Shown: piece by piece, positions 46,748 through 56,546 of the stretch
How positions within the stretch are numbered: position 1 is the stretch's first letter
Layout: each line of letters starts with the position of its first letter
DNA from: Defluviicoccus sp.
Lineage (GTDB): Bacteria; Pseudomonadota; Alphaproteobacteria; MPNO01
DNA length: 64,000 bases
Assembly: GCA_028820505.1 (NCBI GenBank)
Contig: JAPPIT010000102.1
Coordinates: 23,829-87,828 of the forward strand
Direction of reading: 5' to 3'
Program-made: the position numbers and the translations under genes
Notes under the pieces: generated by a model
What the model was told of the DNA's origin: nothing
The model's database searches: none
The model's input: only the letters and a program-made list of their open reading frames with translations

Positions 46748-46939
46748 TTCGGTCCCGTTGCTAGCCGGCGCACCCGGATCGGCGCGCGGCGTTCGCCGAA
46801 CGCTCTTGCCTCCGGGCGGCTGCGACTTATAACGACCCCCCGCATCGGTTACAATCGGGCCGGCCGTCGCGCGACGATTCGCGGGGCCGCATCGCGGCGA
46901 CAGGCGGAACCTCAGGGAAATCGGACCCGGTCGAAGATT

Positions 46940-48115
46940 ATGGAGCCCGTACCGATCAATCGCCGGACGTCGCTCATGCAGGCGGAAATTCCGGGCAACC
47001 ATGTACGCCTCGCGACCGAAGAGCCGCTGCGCCTCGATTGCGGCGTCGAGCTGGGACCGGTCACCGTCGCCTATCGCACCTACGGCACGCTGAATCCCGA
47101 ACGCTCCAACGCGATCCTGGTCTGCCACGCCCTGACCGGCGACCAGTTCGTGGCCGAGACCCACCCCGTCACCGGCAAGCCCGGCTGGTGGGATCTTCTC
47201 GTCGGACCCGGCAAGGTTCTCGATACCGAGCGCTATTTCGTCATTTGTTCGAACGTGCTGGGCGGCTGCATGGGCACCGCCGGGCCCACCTCTCCCGACC
47301 CGGCGACCGGAGAGCCCTACGGGCTGGACTTCCCGGTGATCACCGTCAGCGACATGGTCAACCTGCAGGCGCTTCTGCTCGACCGTCTCGGGATCGAGCA
47401 GCTGTTCTGCGTCATCGGCGGCTCGATGGGCGGAATGCAGGTGCTCGAATGGGCGGTGCGCTATCCCGAACGGGTGTTCGCGGCGGTCCCGATCGCGGCC
47501 GCGGCCCGCCATTCGTCGCAGAACATCGCGTTCAACGAGGTCGGACGCCAGGCGATCATGGCCGACCCGGACTGGTGTCATGGCGATTACCTGCGCCAGG
47601 GGAGCGTCCCGACCCGCGGACTCGCCGTGGCGCGCATGGCGGCGCATATCACCTATCTCTCCGATTCGGCGTTGCACCGGAAGTTCGGCCGCCGGCTGCA
47701 GGGCCGCGACGCGTTGAGCTTCGGCTTCGACGCCGACTTCCAGGTCGAGAGCTATCTGCGCCACCAGGGCAGCAGCTTCGTCGAGCGCTTCGACGCCAAT
47801 TCCTACCTCTACATCACCCGCGCGATGGACTATTTCGATATCGCCTCGGAACATGACGGCGTGCTCGCCCGGGCGTTCGCGGGCACGTCGGTGAGGTTCT
47901 GCCTGTTCTCCTTCACCAGCGACTGGCTGTTCCCGACGAACGAGAGCCGCGAGGTGGTGAGGGCGCTCAACGCGGTTGCCGCCAATGTCAGCTTCGTGGA
48001 GGTGGAGACCGACAAGGGGCACGACGCCTTCCTGCTCGACGAGCCCGAGTTCGCGACCACGCTGCGGGGGTTTCTCGACGGCGCGGGACAGCACCGGGGC
48101 CTCGCGGCACCATGA
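46940..48115 (+). CDS. metX: Homoserine O-acetyltransferase
   Basis: [58 protein letters not shown]. Confidence 0.96.
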   Translation: MEPVPINRRTSLMQAEIPGNHVRLATEEPLRLDCGVELGPVTVAYRTYGTLNPERSNAILVCHALTGDQFVAETHPVTGKPGWWDLLVGPGKVLDTERYFVICSNVLGGCMGTAGPTSPDPATGEPYGLDFPVITVSDMVNLQALLLDRLGIEQLFCVIGGSMGGMQVLEWAVRYPERVFAAVPIAAAARHSSQNIAFNEVGRQAIMADPDWCHGDYLRQGSVPTRGLAVARMAAHITYLSDSALHRKFGRRLQGRDALSFGFDADFQVESYLRHQGSSFVERFDANSYLYITRAMDYFDIASEHDGVLARAFAGTSVRFCLFSFTSDWLFPTNESREVVRALNAVAANVSFVEVETDKGHDAFLLDEPEFATTLRGFLDGAGQHRGLAAP

Positions 48116-48768
48116 ACCGGAGGGCGGCGCCGGACGGCGCCCCTGCGCCGGCGATCCGCCGCGACTTGCAGATCATCGCGGACATGATCGAGCCGGGCTC
48201 GCGGGTGCTCGACATCGGCTGCGGCGACGGCGCGCTGCTTTACCACCTGGTCAATTTCAAGGAGGTGGACGCGCGCGGAATCGAGCTCAGCCAGGCCGGG
48301 GTGAATTCCTGCGTCAGCCGCGGCCTGTCGGTGATCCAGGGCGACGCCGACAAGGACCTCGCCGACTACCCGCCCGGCGCGTTCGACTACGCGGTGCTGA
48401 GCCAGACCCTCCAGGCGACACGGGCGCCTCGCGAGCTCCTCGGACAGCTTCTCCGCATCGCGACTCGGGTCGTCGTCTCCTTCACCAATTTCGGCCAGCT
48501 CGGCATTCGCTGGCGGCTGGTATGGGAAGGGCGGATGCCGGTGATCGGCGGCGCCGCGGAGCGCTGGTACGACACCGAGAACATCCATCTCTGCACCATC
48601 AGGGATTTTCAGGAGCTCTGCCAGGATCTCGACGTGGTGGCGGAGCGCGCGGTCTCGCTCGACCTCAGCGGACGCGCCAGGGCGATCGCCCGGATCGGCC
48701 CGTTCGCCAATCTAAGGAGCCGGCAGGGGATTTTCCTGCTGCGGCGCGAGCACGCGCCTGCGCCCTGA
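48112..48768 (+). CDS. metW: Methionine biosynthesis protein MetW
   Basis: [55 protein letters not shown] overlap with metX. Confidence 0.95.
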   Translation: MNRRAAPDGAPAPAIRRDLQIIADMIEPGSRVLDIGCGDGALLYHLVNFKEVDARGIELSQAGVNSCVSRGLSVIQGDADKDLADYPPGAFDYAVLSQTLQATRAPRELLGQLLRIATRVVVSFTNFGQLGIRWRLVWEGRMPVIGGAAERWYDTENIHLCTIRDFQELCQDLDVVAERAVSLDLSGRARAIARIGPFANLRSRQGIFLLRREHAPAP

Positions 48769-49440
48769 CGCGGCGGCCGGCGTCGCGGCGTAGATCAGCT
48801 TGGTCGCCTCCACGATGAGCACGCCCCCCAGGCGGGGGAACCAGCGTCCGCCGATACGCTCCCACGCCGGCGCCGCCGCGTGCAGAACCCGCCGGCGGCT
48901 CGGCGGCACAAACAGGCCGTAGCGCGCGGCGGCCGGGTTGAACATCGCGTCCCTCAGCAGCCGGGACAGCTGCGACTGCGAGTAGGGATGGCCGTGGCCG
49001 AACGGCGTGCGGTCGAGCCTCGCCCAGATCCCGGTCCGGTTGGGGACGACCGCGATCATCCTCCCGCCGTCCGCCATGACCCGCCAGACTTCGCGCAGCA
49101 TCGGCCTGAGCTGTTCCGCCGATTCGAGGGCGTGAACGAGGAGCACCCGGTCGATCGAGAGGTCGGGCAGCGGCAGTTCCGCCTCGTCGGCGAGCGCCGC
49201 GAGGTTGGCGCCTTCCGCGGGCCACCGGATGACTCCCTGGCGCGCCGGCATCACGGCGAGCACCCTCTGGGCCTCGCTGCGGAACTGGCCGAGATAGGGC
49301 GTGGGATAGCCGATCCCGAGCACGTTCATGCCGGTCACGTCCTCCCAACAGGCGCGGACATGGTCGCGGATCGTCCGATGCGCGGTGCCGCCGATCCGGG
49401 ACCGGTAGAAGTTCCGCAACTCGACCACGTCGGACCACAT
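48712..49440 (-). CDS. SAM-dependent methyltransferase domain protein
   Basis: NVLGIGYPTPYLGQF..., DRVLLVHALESAEQLRPMLREVWRVMADGGRMIAVVPNRTGIWAR; next to gloB as in many alphaproteobacteria. Confidence 0.85.
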   Translation of the reverse strand: MWSDVVELRNFYRSRIGGTAHRTIRDHVRACWEDVTGMNVLGIGYPTPYLGQFRSEAQRVLAVMPARQGVIRWPAEGANLAALADEAELPLPDLSIDRVLLVHALESAEQLRPMLREVWRVMADGGRMIAVVPNRTGIWARLDRTPFGHGHPYSQSQLSRLLRDAMFNPAAARYGLFVPPSRRRVLHAAAPAWERIGGRWFPRLGGVLIVEATKLIYAATPAAASGRRRVLAPQQENPLPAP

Positions 49441-49619
49441 CGCGTCAGCCTAGAGCCTGTCCGATTCGGTTGGAAGCACCGCCACCCGTTCCCTCCCGGG
49501 GGCAAACCGGGGAATGCTGCGAACAAGAGCGGATACGCTCCAACACGGATGGAACGACGCGCCCCTTCTTGCTAGGTTGCGCCGGCCGGACGGTCACGAC
49601 AGCGGGAGAATGCGCGGCG

Positions 49620-50390
49620 ATGTCGACGCTCGAAATCCATCAGATCCCGACGCGGGTGGACAACTACGTATATCTGGTCCGCGAATCCTCGAGCGGGCAG
49701 GCCGCGGTCGTCGATCCGTCGGACGCCCAGCCGGTGTTCGACGCGCTGGACGCGCTCGGCTGGAACCTGACGCATGTGCTGGCGACCCACCACCACAACG
49801 ACCATATCGGCGGCGTGCCGGAGATCAAGGAGCGCACCGGCTGCACCGTCGTCGGCCCGCGCGCCGACCGCGACCGGATCCCCGGGATCGACGTCGAGGT
49901 GGGCGACGGCGACACCTACAGGCTATACGAGGCGGAGGCCGCAGTGTTCGACGTGCCGGGGCACACGCGGGGGCATATCGCCTATTGGTTCCCGGAGTCG
50001 AGGGCGCTGTTCTGCGGCGACACGCTGTTCGCGCTCGGCTGCGGGCGGGTGTTCGAAGGCACCCACGAGCAGATGTGGAACTCGATCTCCAAGTTCAAGC
50101 CGCTGCCCGACGAGACGATGGTCTATTGCGCGCACGAATACACCCAGTCGAACGCGCGGTTCGCGGTCACCGTCGAGCCGGACAACGCGGATCTCGCCGC
50201 CTACGCCGCCGAGATCGACCGCAAGCGGGCGGCCGGGCAGCGCACCGTGCCGTCGGAGCTCGGCCTCGAACGGCGGACCAACCCCTTCCTCCGCGCCGAC
50301 GTGCCCGCCTTCGCCGCGGCGCTCGGCATGGAAGGCAGGACCCCCGTCGAAATCTTCGCCGAGGTCCGCACCCGCAAGGACAATTTCTGA
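49620..50390 (+). CDS. gloB: Hydroxyacylglutathione hydrolase (glyoxalase II)
   Basis: THHHNDHIGGVPEIK, PGHTRGHIAYWF, CGDTLFALGCGRVFEGTHEQMW, CAHEYTQSNARFA. Confidence 0.96.
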   Translation: MSTLEIHQIPTRVDNYVYLVRESSSGQAAVVDPSDAQPVFDALDALGWNLTHVLATHHHNDHIGGVPEIKERTGCTVVGPRADRDRIPGIDVEVGDGDTYRLYEAEAAVFDVPGHTRGHIAYWFPESRALFCGDTLFALGCGRVFEGTHEQMWNSISKFKPLPDETMVYCAHEYTQSNARFAVTVEPDNADLAAYAAEIDRKRAAGQRTVPSELGLERRTNPFLRADVPAFAAALGMEGRTPVEIFAEVRTRKDNF

Positions 50391-50427
50391 GCGGGCAGCA
50401 AGGGCGGCCGCGAGACGGTCGCGCGGC

Positions 50428-51264
50428 ATGACCGGGCTGCCGATATACGTCATCAACCTCGACGAGGACACCGGGCGGATGGACCGCATCTCCCGCCAGC
50501 TGCGGGAGCAGGGGCTGCCGTTCACCCGCTTCGGCGCCTTCCGCGGGCGGGATATCCCGGACCCGTGGAAGGCGCAGTTCGAGGACACGAGGATAGGCGC
50601 CGGGGAAGTCGGCTGCTACGCGAGCCACCTGCAGGTCATGGCCGACATGCTGGCCTCCGAAGACCGGGTCCGCGTGATCCTGGAAGACGACGCTTTCCTT
50701 TCGCCGCACTTCGCGGACCTGCTCAAGGTGCTGCCGGACAGCCTGCCGGGCGATTGGGACATCGTGCGGTTCTCGACCCAGCTCAGGTATCCGGTCGTTC
50801 GGGTGGCCGCCCTGCCGCACGGATTCGGGATATATTCATACAGTCGGCTGCCCTTCTCGACGGTCGGCTACATGATAAACCGGCGGTTCGCATCGTCCTT
50901 TACGAGACCTCGCGAGAGAACCCATCCTCTGGATGCGCATTTCCAGCATCCGTCCATGTTCGGCAATTTCACGACATACGGCGTCGAGCCCGGCCCGGTC
51001 CGCTACGCGCGCGGCGAAGCGTCGTCGGTCGCCGCGGCCGGCCGAACGAGGCATCGCAGGTCGCGCCTGCGCAGAAACCGCCTGATTCAAACCGAAATCC
51101 ACGCCGTCGCGACGCACGGCCTGGCGCTGCGGATGAGGTGCCACCTGCGCTGGCTCAAGCTGAAACTGACATCGAAACCGCCCTATGGTTTGCGGGAACT
51201 GGAAATCGCGCCGCGTGCGGAGGCGAAGCCGGGGACGCGCCGGGACCCCTCTCCGCCCCGCTGA
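50428..51264 (+). CDS. Glycosyltransferase family 25 protein
   Basis: IYVINLDEDTGRMDRISRQLREQGLPFTRFGA, EVGCYASHLQVM, VILEDDAFLS. Confidence 0.92.
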   Translation: MTGLPIYVINLDEDTGRMDRISRQLREQGLPFTRFGAFRGRDIPDPWKAQFEDTRIGAGEVGCYASHLQVMADMLASEDRVRVILEDDAFLSPHFADLLKVLPDSLPGDWDIVRFSTQLRYPVVRVAALPHGFGIYSYSRLPFSTVGYMINRRFASSFTRPRERTHPLDAHFQHPSMFGNFTTYGVEPGPVRYARGEASSVAAAGRTRHRRSRLRRNRLIQTEIHAVATHGLALRMRCHLRWLKLKLTSKPPYGLRELEIAPRAEAKPGTRRDPSPPR

Positions 51265-51300
51265 CCGGAACGCGTGCGACAGCGAGCAGGAGCGACCGGC

Positions 51301-52287
51301 TTGGATAGCCATATCCTCGTCACCGGCGGCGCCGGCTATATCGGCAGCCATGTCGTCCGGCAGCTGCACGAATGCGGCCGCCGGACGGTGGCGCTCGATA
51401 CCCTGGAGACCGGGTTCCGCGAGGCCGTCCTGCACGGCGAGCTGGCGGTGGGCGACATCGCCGACCGGGACCTCGTGCGCAACGTGTTGCGGCGCTTCCG
51501 TGTGAAATCGGTCGTCCACCTCGCCGCGCACACCTCGGTCGCGGAATCGGTCGCCGATCCGCTGCGCTATTACCGGAACAACACGGGCGCGTCCCGCGCG
51601 TTGATCGAGTGCTGCGTCGCCGAGGGCGTGGAGCGCTTCATCTTTTCCTCGTCGGCGGCGGTCTACGGCGCGCCGGACGTCGACCGGGTGACGGAGCGGA
51701 CGCCGGCCGATCCGGTCAACCCCTACGGCGCGTCGAAGTCGATGACGGAGCGGATGCTGCGCGACGTCTCCGCCGCGACCGGCATGCGCCACACGATCCT
51801 GCGCTATTTCAACGTCGCCGGCGCGGACCCGCGGGGACGCATCGGGCAGTCCACGAAGAACGCGACCCTGCTGGTCAAGGTCGCCTGCGAGACGGCGCTC
51901 GGCAGGCGCGGCCATATGCCGATCCACGGCACCGACTACCCCACGGCGGACGGCACCTGCGTCCGCGATTACATCCACGTCGAAGACCTCGCCGACGCCC
52001 ACATCCTCGCCCTCCGTTCGCTGGAGGAAGGGGCGGACTCGGACACGTTCAACTGCGGCTACGGCCGGGGATACAGCGTCCGCGAGGTGATCGCGGCTGT
52101 GGAGAGAGCGGCGGGCGTGGCGATCGACGCGCGCGAAGCGCCCCGCCGACCGGGCGATCCGCCGCGCCTGGTGGCGGATGCGTCGCGTATCCGGGAGGCG
52201 CTGGGGTGGATGCCGAGATTCGACGATCTGGATCAGATCGTTAGGACATCGCTCGTGTGGGAGCGGAAACTCGTTGAACGACCCTGA
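51301..52287 (+). CDS. galE: UDP-glucose 4-epimerase
   Basis: ILVTGGAGYIGSHVVRQLHECG, VVHLAAHTSVAESV, NPYGASKSMTERML, RDYIHVEDLADAHI. TTG 51301 follows an AGGAG; GTG 51274 is the alternative start. Confidence 0.93.
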   Translation: MDSHILVTGGAGYIGSHVVRQLHECGRRTVALDTLETGFREAVLHGELAVGDIADRDLVRNVLRRFRVKSVVHLAAHTSVAESVADPLRYYRNNTGASRALIECCVAEGVERFIFSSSAAVYGAPDVDRVTERTPADPVNPYGASKSMTERMLRDVSAATGMRHTILRYFNVAGADPRGRIGQSTKNATLLVKVACETALGRRGHMPIHGTDYPTADGTCVRDYIHVEDLADAHILALRSLEEGADSDTFNCGYGRGYSVREVIAAVERAAGVAIDAREAPRRPGDPPRLVADASRIREALGWMPRFDDLDQIVRTSLVWERKLVERP

Positions 52288-52309
52288 CTACCGGATACAG
52301 AGTGCGCCG

Positions 52310-53350
52310 CTACATGCTTGCGCGCTCAGGTGCCGCGTGAAGCTTTGCCTTCTCCGGCGGTGCAGCGGGTCCCCACGCCGACAGGTCGCGATCAGCCTTC
52401 GGTGCTCCTATGCCGCGTAAGCGGTCTCTGAAATAGCCGAAGAGTCCGCCAACAATTCCCGTCATCCACAGAAAACGGGCGCGCGGGTGAGAAAGATCCT
52501 TGAACTGGAGGCATGGCGACCGCCCGATATGCAATCCTAACCGAGTGATTTTCCTAGCAGCATTAAGGAACTTTTTCGGAGATCCCCAAAAATAATCCAT
52601 ATCTTCATTCAACATGGCCAGCGCCCGCAGATAATTCCCGCGCGGCCATTTGACTTCCTTTGTTTTTTTGTCAGATAACCTTTCGATACCGTCATTCCTG
52701 TAGTATACGCGAATTGGCTGGTCCACGTATACTATTCGGTAGAGGTTTGAAATACGGTTCGCGCCTATGATGGGGGGAAGATTCTCGGAATTATCAAACT
52801 CTCCGAAACTCAACGTCCGGTATATAGCTGTCTTACAAACAATTAAATAATCAAAATCTATCCCGAGCCGGTAACGTGCCTCCCGCGTCGATGCAATCAG
52901 CGTTTCTTCCGGAAAATGCCGTTCTCCGCCTCGCAGCGTCCCCACAAGATTTCCATTTTCGTCGACACACCTGAACGCTAGACCACAGACTTTCTCCATC
53001 GCATCGACGCCCGTCCTGGCCCGCCATTCGGCAATCGTCTTCATCGCATCATCGACCAAGGCGTCATCGCTGTCCAACTTGAGCGTGTACTCCCCGTTAA
53101 CGATTTTTCTTCCTTCGTTTGTTGCTGGGATTTGTCCACGATTATTCGCGTACCGAAACCAGACGATTGGAAAATCCGCTTCTGCCTGCCAGCGAGCGAG
53201 CAGCTCGGGCGTGCCGTCAGTGGAGCCATCGTCGATTACTACCCATTCGAAATCCCTTGTCTTTTGCCGGATAAGGCTATCATAGACGCGACCCAGCACA
53301 TCTGCCCGGTTATACGTGGGAGTAAGGACAGAAACAGCGTATCCGGCCAT
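52310..53350 (-). CDS. Glycosyltransferase family 2
   Basis: VSVLTPTYNRADVLGRVYDSLIRQ, WVVIDDGSTDGTPELL, LKLDSDDALVDDAM. Confidence 0.93.
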   Translation of the reverse strand: MAGYAVSVLTPTYNRADVLGRVYDSLIRQKTRDFEWVVIDDGSTDGTPELLARWQAEADFPIVWFRYANNRGQIPATNEGRKIVNGEYTLKLDSDDALVDDAMKTIAEWRARTGVDAMEKVCGLAFRCVDENGNLVGTLRGGERHFPEETLIASTREARYRLGIDFDYLIVCKTAIYRTLSFGEFDNSENLPPIIGANRISNLYRIVYVDQPIRVYYRNDGIERLSDKKTKEVKWPRGNYLRALAMLNEDMDYFWGSPKKFLNAARKITRLGLHIGRSPCLQFKDLSHPRARFLWMTGIVGGLFGYFRDRLRGIGAPKADRDLSAWGPAAPPEKAKLHAAPERASM

Positions 53351-53501
53351 TCTTCCGACCTATCCGTCTCGACGGGTTGCAATCGAATCCACGACTACAT
53401 CGGTCGACCGGCCGTTCCGCCCGCATCCGCGCGACAACGGCTTCCGGTACTTTCCACCACACGACATCCGGGAGACTCCTGATGGGAAATGCGGTATATA
53501 T

Positions 53502-54380
53502 ATGATGGAGTTTTCGGGAACGTCGCACCCAGGACGCGGGAAATACATGAGTGCGTACAAAAATGCAAGAGGATTGCAATTGGCGGAGCGGTTCAAATTC
53601 GCTCGACATCAATTCTATGCTGCGGTCGGATATCAAGGGCGGGTCTCGCTGAAGTTGCACGAAGCGGATGGCTATTGCCAAATTTCGGCACCGGACGGTG
53701 CGGTGTTCAACGTCCATCCGGCGAGATGGCGGTTATACAAGAGAGGCCTGTCCGGTCGCCTACGCAATTTGGATCGCGCGTATATGTTCACCGCGCTCCA
53801 GCCGCCACCCGGTCCCGTTCTCGATATTGGCGCCTATGTCGGTGAATTTTCTCTTTTGGCGCTGAACGAAGGACGCGCTGTTTACGCTGTAGAGCCCGAC
53901 CCGGACGCTCTTGCCTGTCTGCAACGGAACCTAGCGGTCTGGACGACAGCGACCGTTATCGATGCGCTGATGTGGAAGACCGATGAAGAGTTGACCTTCA
54001 GCCTCGCGGCTCCGCAGGCGGATAGCTCGATCTTCGGCCCGGACGAACCGAAAATTACCGCGGATACAATACGCCGCAATGCTACCACGCTCGACCGAAT
54101 CGCGGACGATCACGAACTGCAAGCGGTCGCTTTCCTCAAATGTGAAGCGGAAGGTGCGGAACCGGAAGTGCTCGAAGGCGGCAGGAATCTACTTCGGCGG
54201 ACGGCGCGCATCGCCATCGATACCGGCCCGGAACGCCGCGGAAAGACAACGACGGCCGCTTGTGAGGCGCTGTTGCGAGACTCCGGTTTCACGGTGCGGT
54301 CCCGCGAACGGGGCAGGATTGTCACCTTTGGGTCCCGCGACGGCCCCCTGCCGCATCTGCACGAGAAATCTCATGGTTAA
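53502..54380 (+). CDS. FkbM family methyltransferase
   Basis: VLDIGAYVGEFSLLALNEGRAVYAVEPDPDALACLQRNL, FLKCEAEGAEPEVLEGG. Confidence 0.88.
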   Translation: MMEFSGTSHPGRGKYMSAYKNARGLQLAERFKFARHQFYAAVGYQGRVSLKLHEADGYCQISAPDGAVFNVHPARWRLYKRGLSGRLRNLDRAYMFTALQPPPGPVLDIGAYVGEFSLLALNEGRAVYAVEPDPDALACLQRNLAVWTTATVIDALMWKTDEELTFSLAAPQADSSIFGPDEPKITADTIRRNATTLDRIADDHELQAVAFLKCEAEGAEPEVLEGGRNLLRRTARIAIDTGPERRGKTTTAACEALLRDSGFTVRSRERGRIVTFGSRDGPLPHLHEKSHG

Positions 54381-55188
54381 AGACTCACAGAGCGAGCCGT
54401 ACACCGTGGCCCTGACAAGCTGCGGTCGTTTCGATCTTCTGGAGCGTACGTTAGGATCGCTCCTACCCCGCCTGGACGGACCGCTAGAGCGAATTATTAT
54501 CTCGGAGGACAGCGGAGACCTTGGCGTCGAAGACGTAATTCGAAATTTTACCGGTCAATACGGAAAAATCGATTTCATCGTAAACGATCCGCCTGTAGGA
54601 CAAATTAGGAGTATCGACCGTCTGTATTCCATGATAGATACCGAATGGATATTCCATTGTGAAGACGACTGGGAGTTTTTTTCGAGCGGTTTTATCGAAA
54701 AATCGTTCATCATATTGAAAGAATTTTCCCACCTTTCAATGGTGTCTGTCAGAGATCGCAGGGATCTGGAGAAAAACAGGTTTTATCCACAACCCTACTG
54801 TTTCTCCGGAATACAATACTATATCGTAAATCCCGCTGTTAAACCGACCTGGGCGGGATTGTCCTTCAATCCGGGATTGCGGCGCATGAGCGACTACCGG
54901 ATTGTCGGTCCTTATTCCGAGTTGCGGGTCGGATGCAATGAAGCCCAAGTATCCGATTGTTATCGGGCACTCGGTTATCTTACCGCCTATCTTGGCGAAC
55001 CCGCGACACGGCACATTGGATGGGAGCAGCGTACACGAGATCGGACCGCGCCGTCGGGTCCTGTCGAAAGACTGAATTTTTCCATACGAAAACGGCTGGA
55101 AAGGACGCGCTGGAAGCTTGCCCCGGAAACCGATCCGGTCCTGAAGGCAAAACGGCGGATGGAAAAGGCAGGCAAGAGTCTCGGCTGA
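54373..55188 (+). CDS. Glycosyltransferase (GT-A/GT2-like)
   Basis: VALTSCGRFDLLERTLGSLLPRLDGPLERIIISEDSGDLG, WIFHCEDDWEFF; overlaps FkbM gene by 8 nt. Confidence 0.8.
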   Translation: MVKDSQSEPYTVALTSCGRFDLLERTLGSLLPRLDGPLERIIISEDSGDLGVEDVIRNFTGQYGKIDFIVNDPPVGQIRSIDRLYSMIDTEWIFHCEDDWEFFSSGFIEKSFIILKEFSHLSMVSVRDRRDLEKNRFYPQPYCFSGIQYYIVNPAVKPTWAGLSFNPGLRRMSDYRIVGPYSELRVGCNEAQVSDCYRALGYLTAYLGEPATRHIGWEQRTRDRTAPSGPVERLNFSIRKRLERTRWKLAPETDPVLKAKRRMEKAGKSLG

Positions 55189-55265
55189 CGCCGCAAGCGG
55201 GAGTAGTTTTGACGGCTTTGACGGTCCCGGTTCTCACTTCGGCCCCGCCGTATCTTACGCCTTGA

Positions 55266-56504
55266 TTATTTCTGACCGTCTTCACCCCCACCATTCGCGA
55301 GCCCGCGAACCAGCCCGTCGTACCCCTCCACCGCCCTTTCCAGGGAGAACCGGCCCGATATGGCCCGCTGCGCCGCCGGGTCCGCGGGCCGGGCCAGCGC
55401 CCGCAGCATGGCCGCCGCAAGCGCTTCCGGATCGCCCACCGGGGCGAGCAGGCCCGCATCCTCCAGGATTTCCGACGGGCCGGCCGGGCAATCGGTCGAG
55501 ACCGACGGGCAGCCGCAGGCGAGCGCCTCCACCAGCACGCCCGGAAATCCTTCGTGCCGGGACGAAAGCACGAACAGCCGGGCGCGGGACATGAAGGCGT
55601 AGGGGTCATCCGCCCAGCCGGGCATCGACACGCGATCCTCCAGCCCGAGCGAGCTCACCAGGTTCTCCAACTCTTCGCGCAGCGGACCCTCGCCCAGGAT
55701 CAGCAGCCGGCACGGGCGTTCCGCCAGCACGCGGCGGAAGGCCTCGATCAGGGTCGGAAAGTCCTTTTGCGGCGCGAGGCGCCCGACCCCGAGCACGACC
55801 GGCGGGCCGTCGTCCCGGAACCATGGATGATCCGGCGCCGTTCCCGCGCACCGGAGCGCCTTCGCCGTCACCGCCGGGTTGTAGATCACGTCGATCCTGT
55901 CCCGCCCGACGCCGGCGAGGGCCGAAACGCTGTCGGCGACGCCCCGGGAAACCGCCACGATTCGCGCGGATGCCGGCAGCAGCAACCGCCGCCGCCTCGC
56001 ATGCCTGCCGTTCGGCTCCGCGGTATTGCGCATCACGGGCACGATCGGCGGGGCCCGCGGCAGCAGGCGCGCGGCAAGCAACGCGGCGTATTCCGCCTGC
56101 GGCAGGTTGGCGAACACGACATCCGGGCGCTCGCGCTCCAGGTACCGGACGAAACGGAGCGCGCGAGAGAGCGCGGCGCGGCGCAGCAGATCGACGCCGG
56201 CCGTGGAAAACTCGCGAACCAGGCCGGCGACGAGCGAGACCAGGCTCCGGATCGGGGCGCGCTCCGGCCGCCAGAGCGCGCGGTCCGGCATTCCGGTCCG
56301 CCTTCTCCGGCGCCATTCGCCGTGCCCGCACAGCACGATCAGCCGCGCCTCGCCGGGCACCTCCCCGGGATAGGCGACCGTGGGTTCGAACGCCACGATG
56401 TCCACCCGGTGCCCGCGCCCGAGCAGCCCGCCCGCGGTCCTCAGCACCGTACGCTCCGCGCCGCCGCCGCCGAGGCTCGGGATCAGCATCGCGATATGGG
56501 CCAT
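55266..56504 (-). CDS. Glycosyltransferase family 4
   Basis: MLIPSLGGGGAERTVLRTAGGLL, VLGVGRLAPQKDFPTLIEAF, SRHEGFPGVLVEALACGCPSVSTDCPAGPSEIL. Confidence 0.95.
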   Translation of the reverse strand: MAHIAMLIPSLGGGGAERTVLRTAGGLLGRGHRVDIVAFEPTVAYPGEVPGEARLIVLCGHGEWRRRRRTGMPDRALWRPERAPIRSLVSLVAGLVREFSTAGVDLLRRAALSRALRFVRYLERERPDVVFANLPQAEYAALLAARLLPRAPPIVPVMRNTAEPNGRHARRRRLLLPASARIVAVSRGVADSVSALAGVGRDRIDVIYNPAVTAKALRCAGTAPDHPWFRDDGPPVVLGVGRLAPQKDFPTLIEAFRRVLAERPCRLLILGEGPLREELENLVSSLGLEDRVSMPGWADDPYAFMSRARLFVLSSRHEGFPGVLVEALACGCPSVSTDCPAGPSEILEDAGLLAPVGDPEALAAAMLRALARPADPAAQRAISGRFSLERAVEGYDGLVRGLANGGGEDGQK

Positions 56505-56546
56505 GCCGCTACTTCGCGGGGGTGCGTTCGGGCAAAACCCCCCGCC

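Noticed and set aside
46748-46939. Possible SAM riboswitch upstream of metX
   Set aside because: Alphaproteobacterial metX genes often have SAM-II type leaders, so I looked, but could not match the conserved core by eye. Infernal search with SAM-II/SAM-SAH models would decide.
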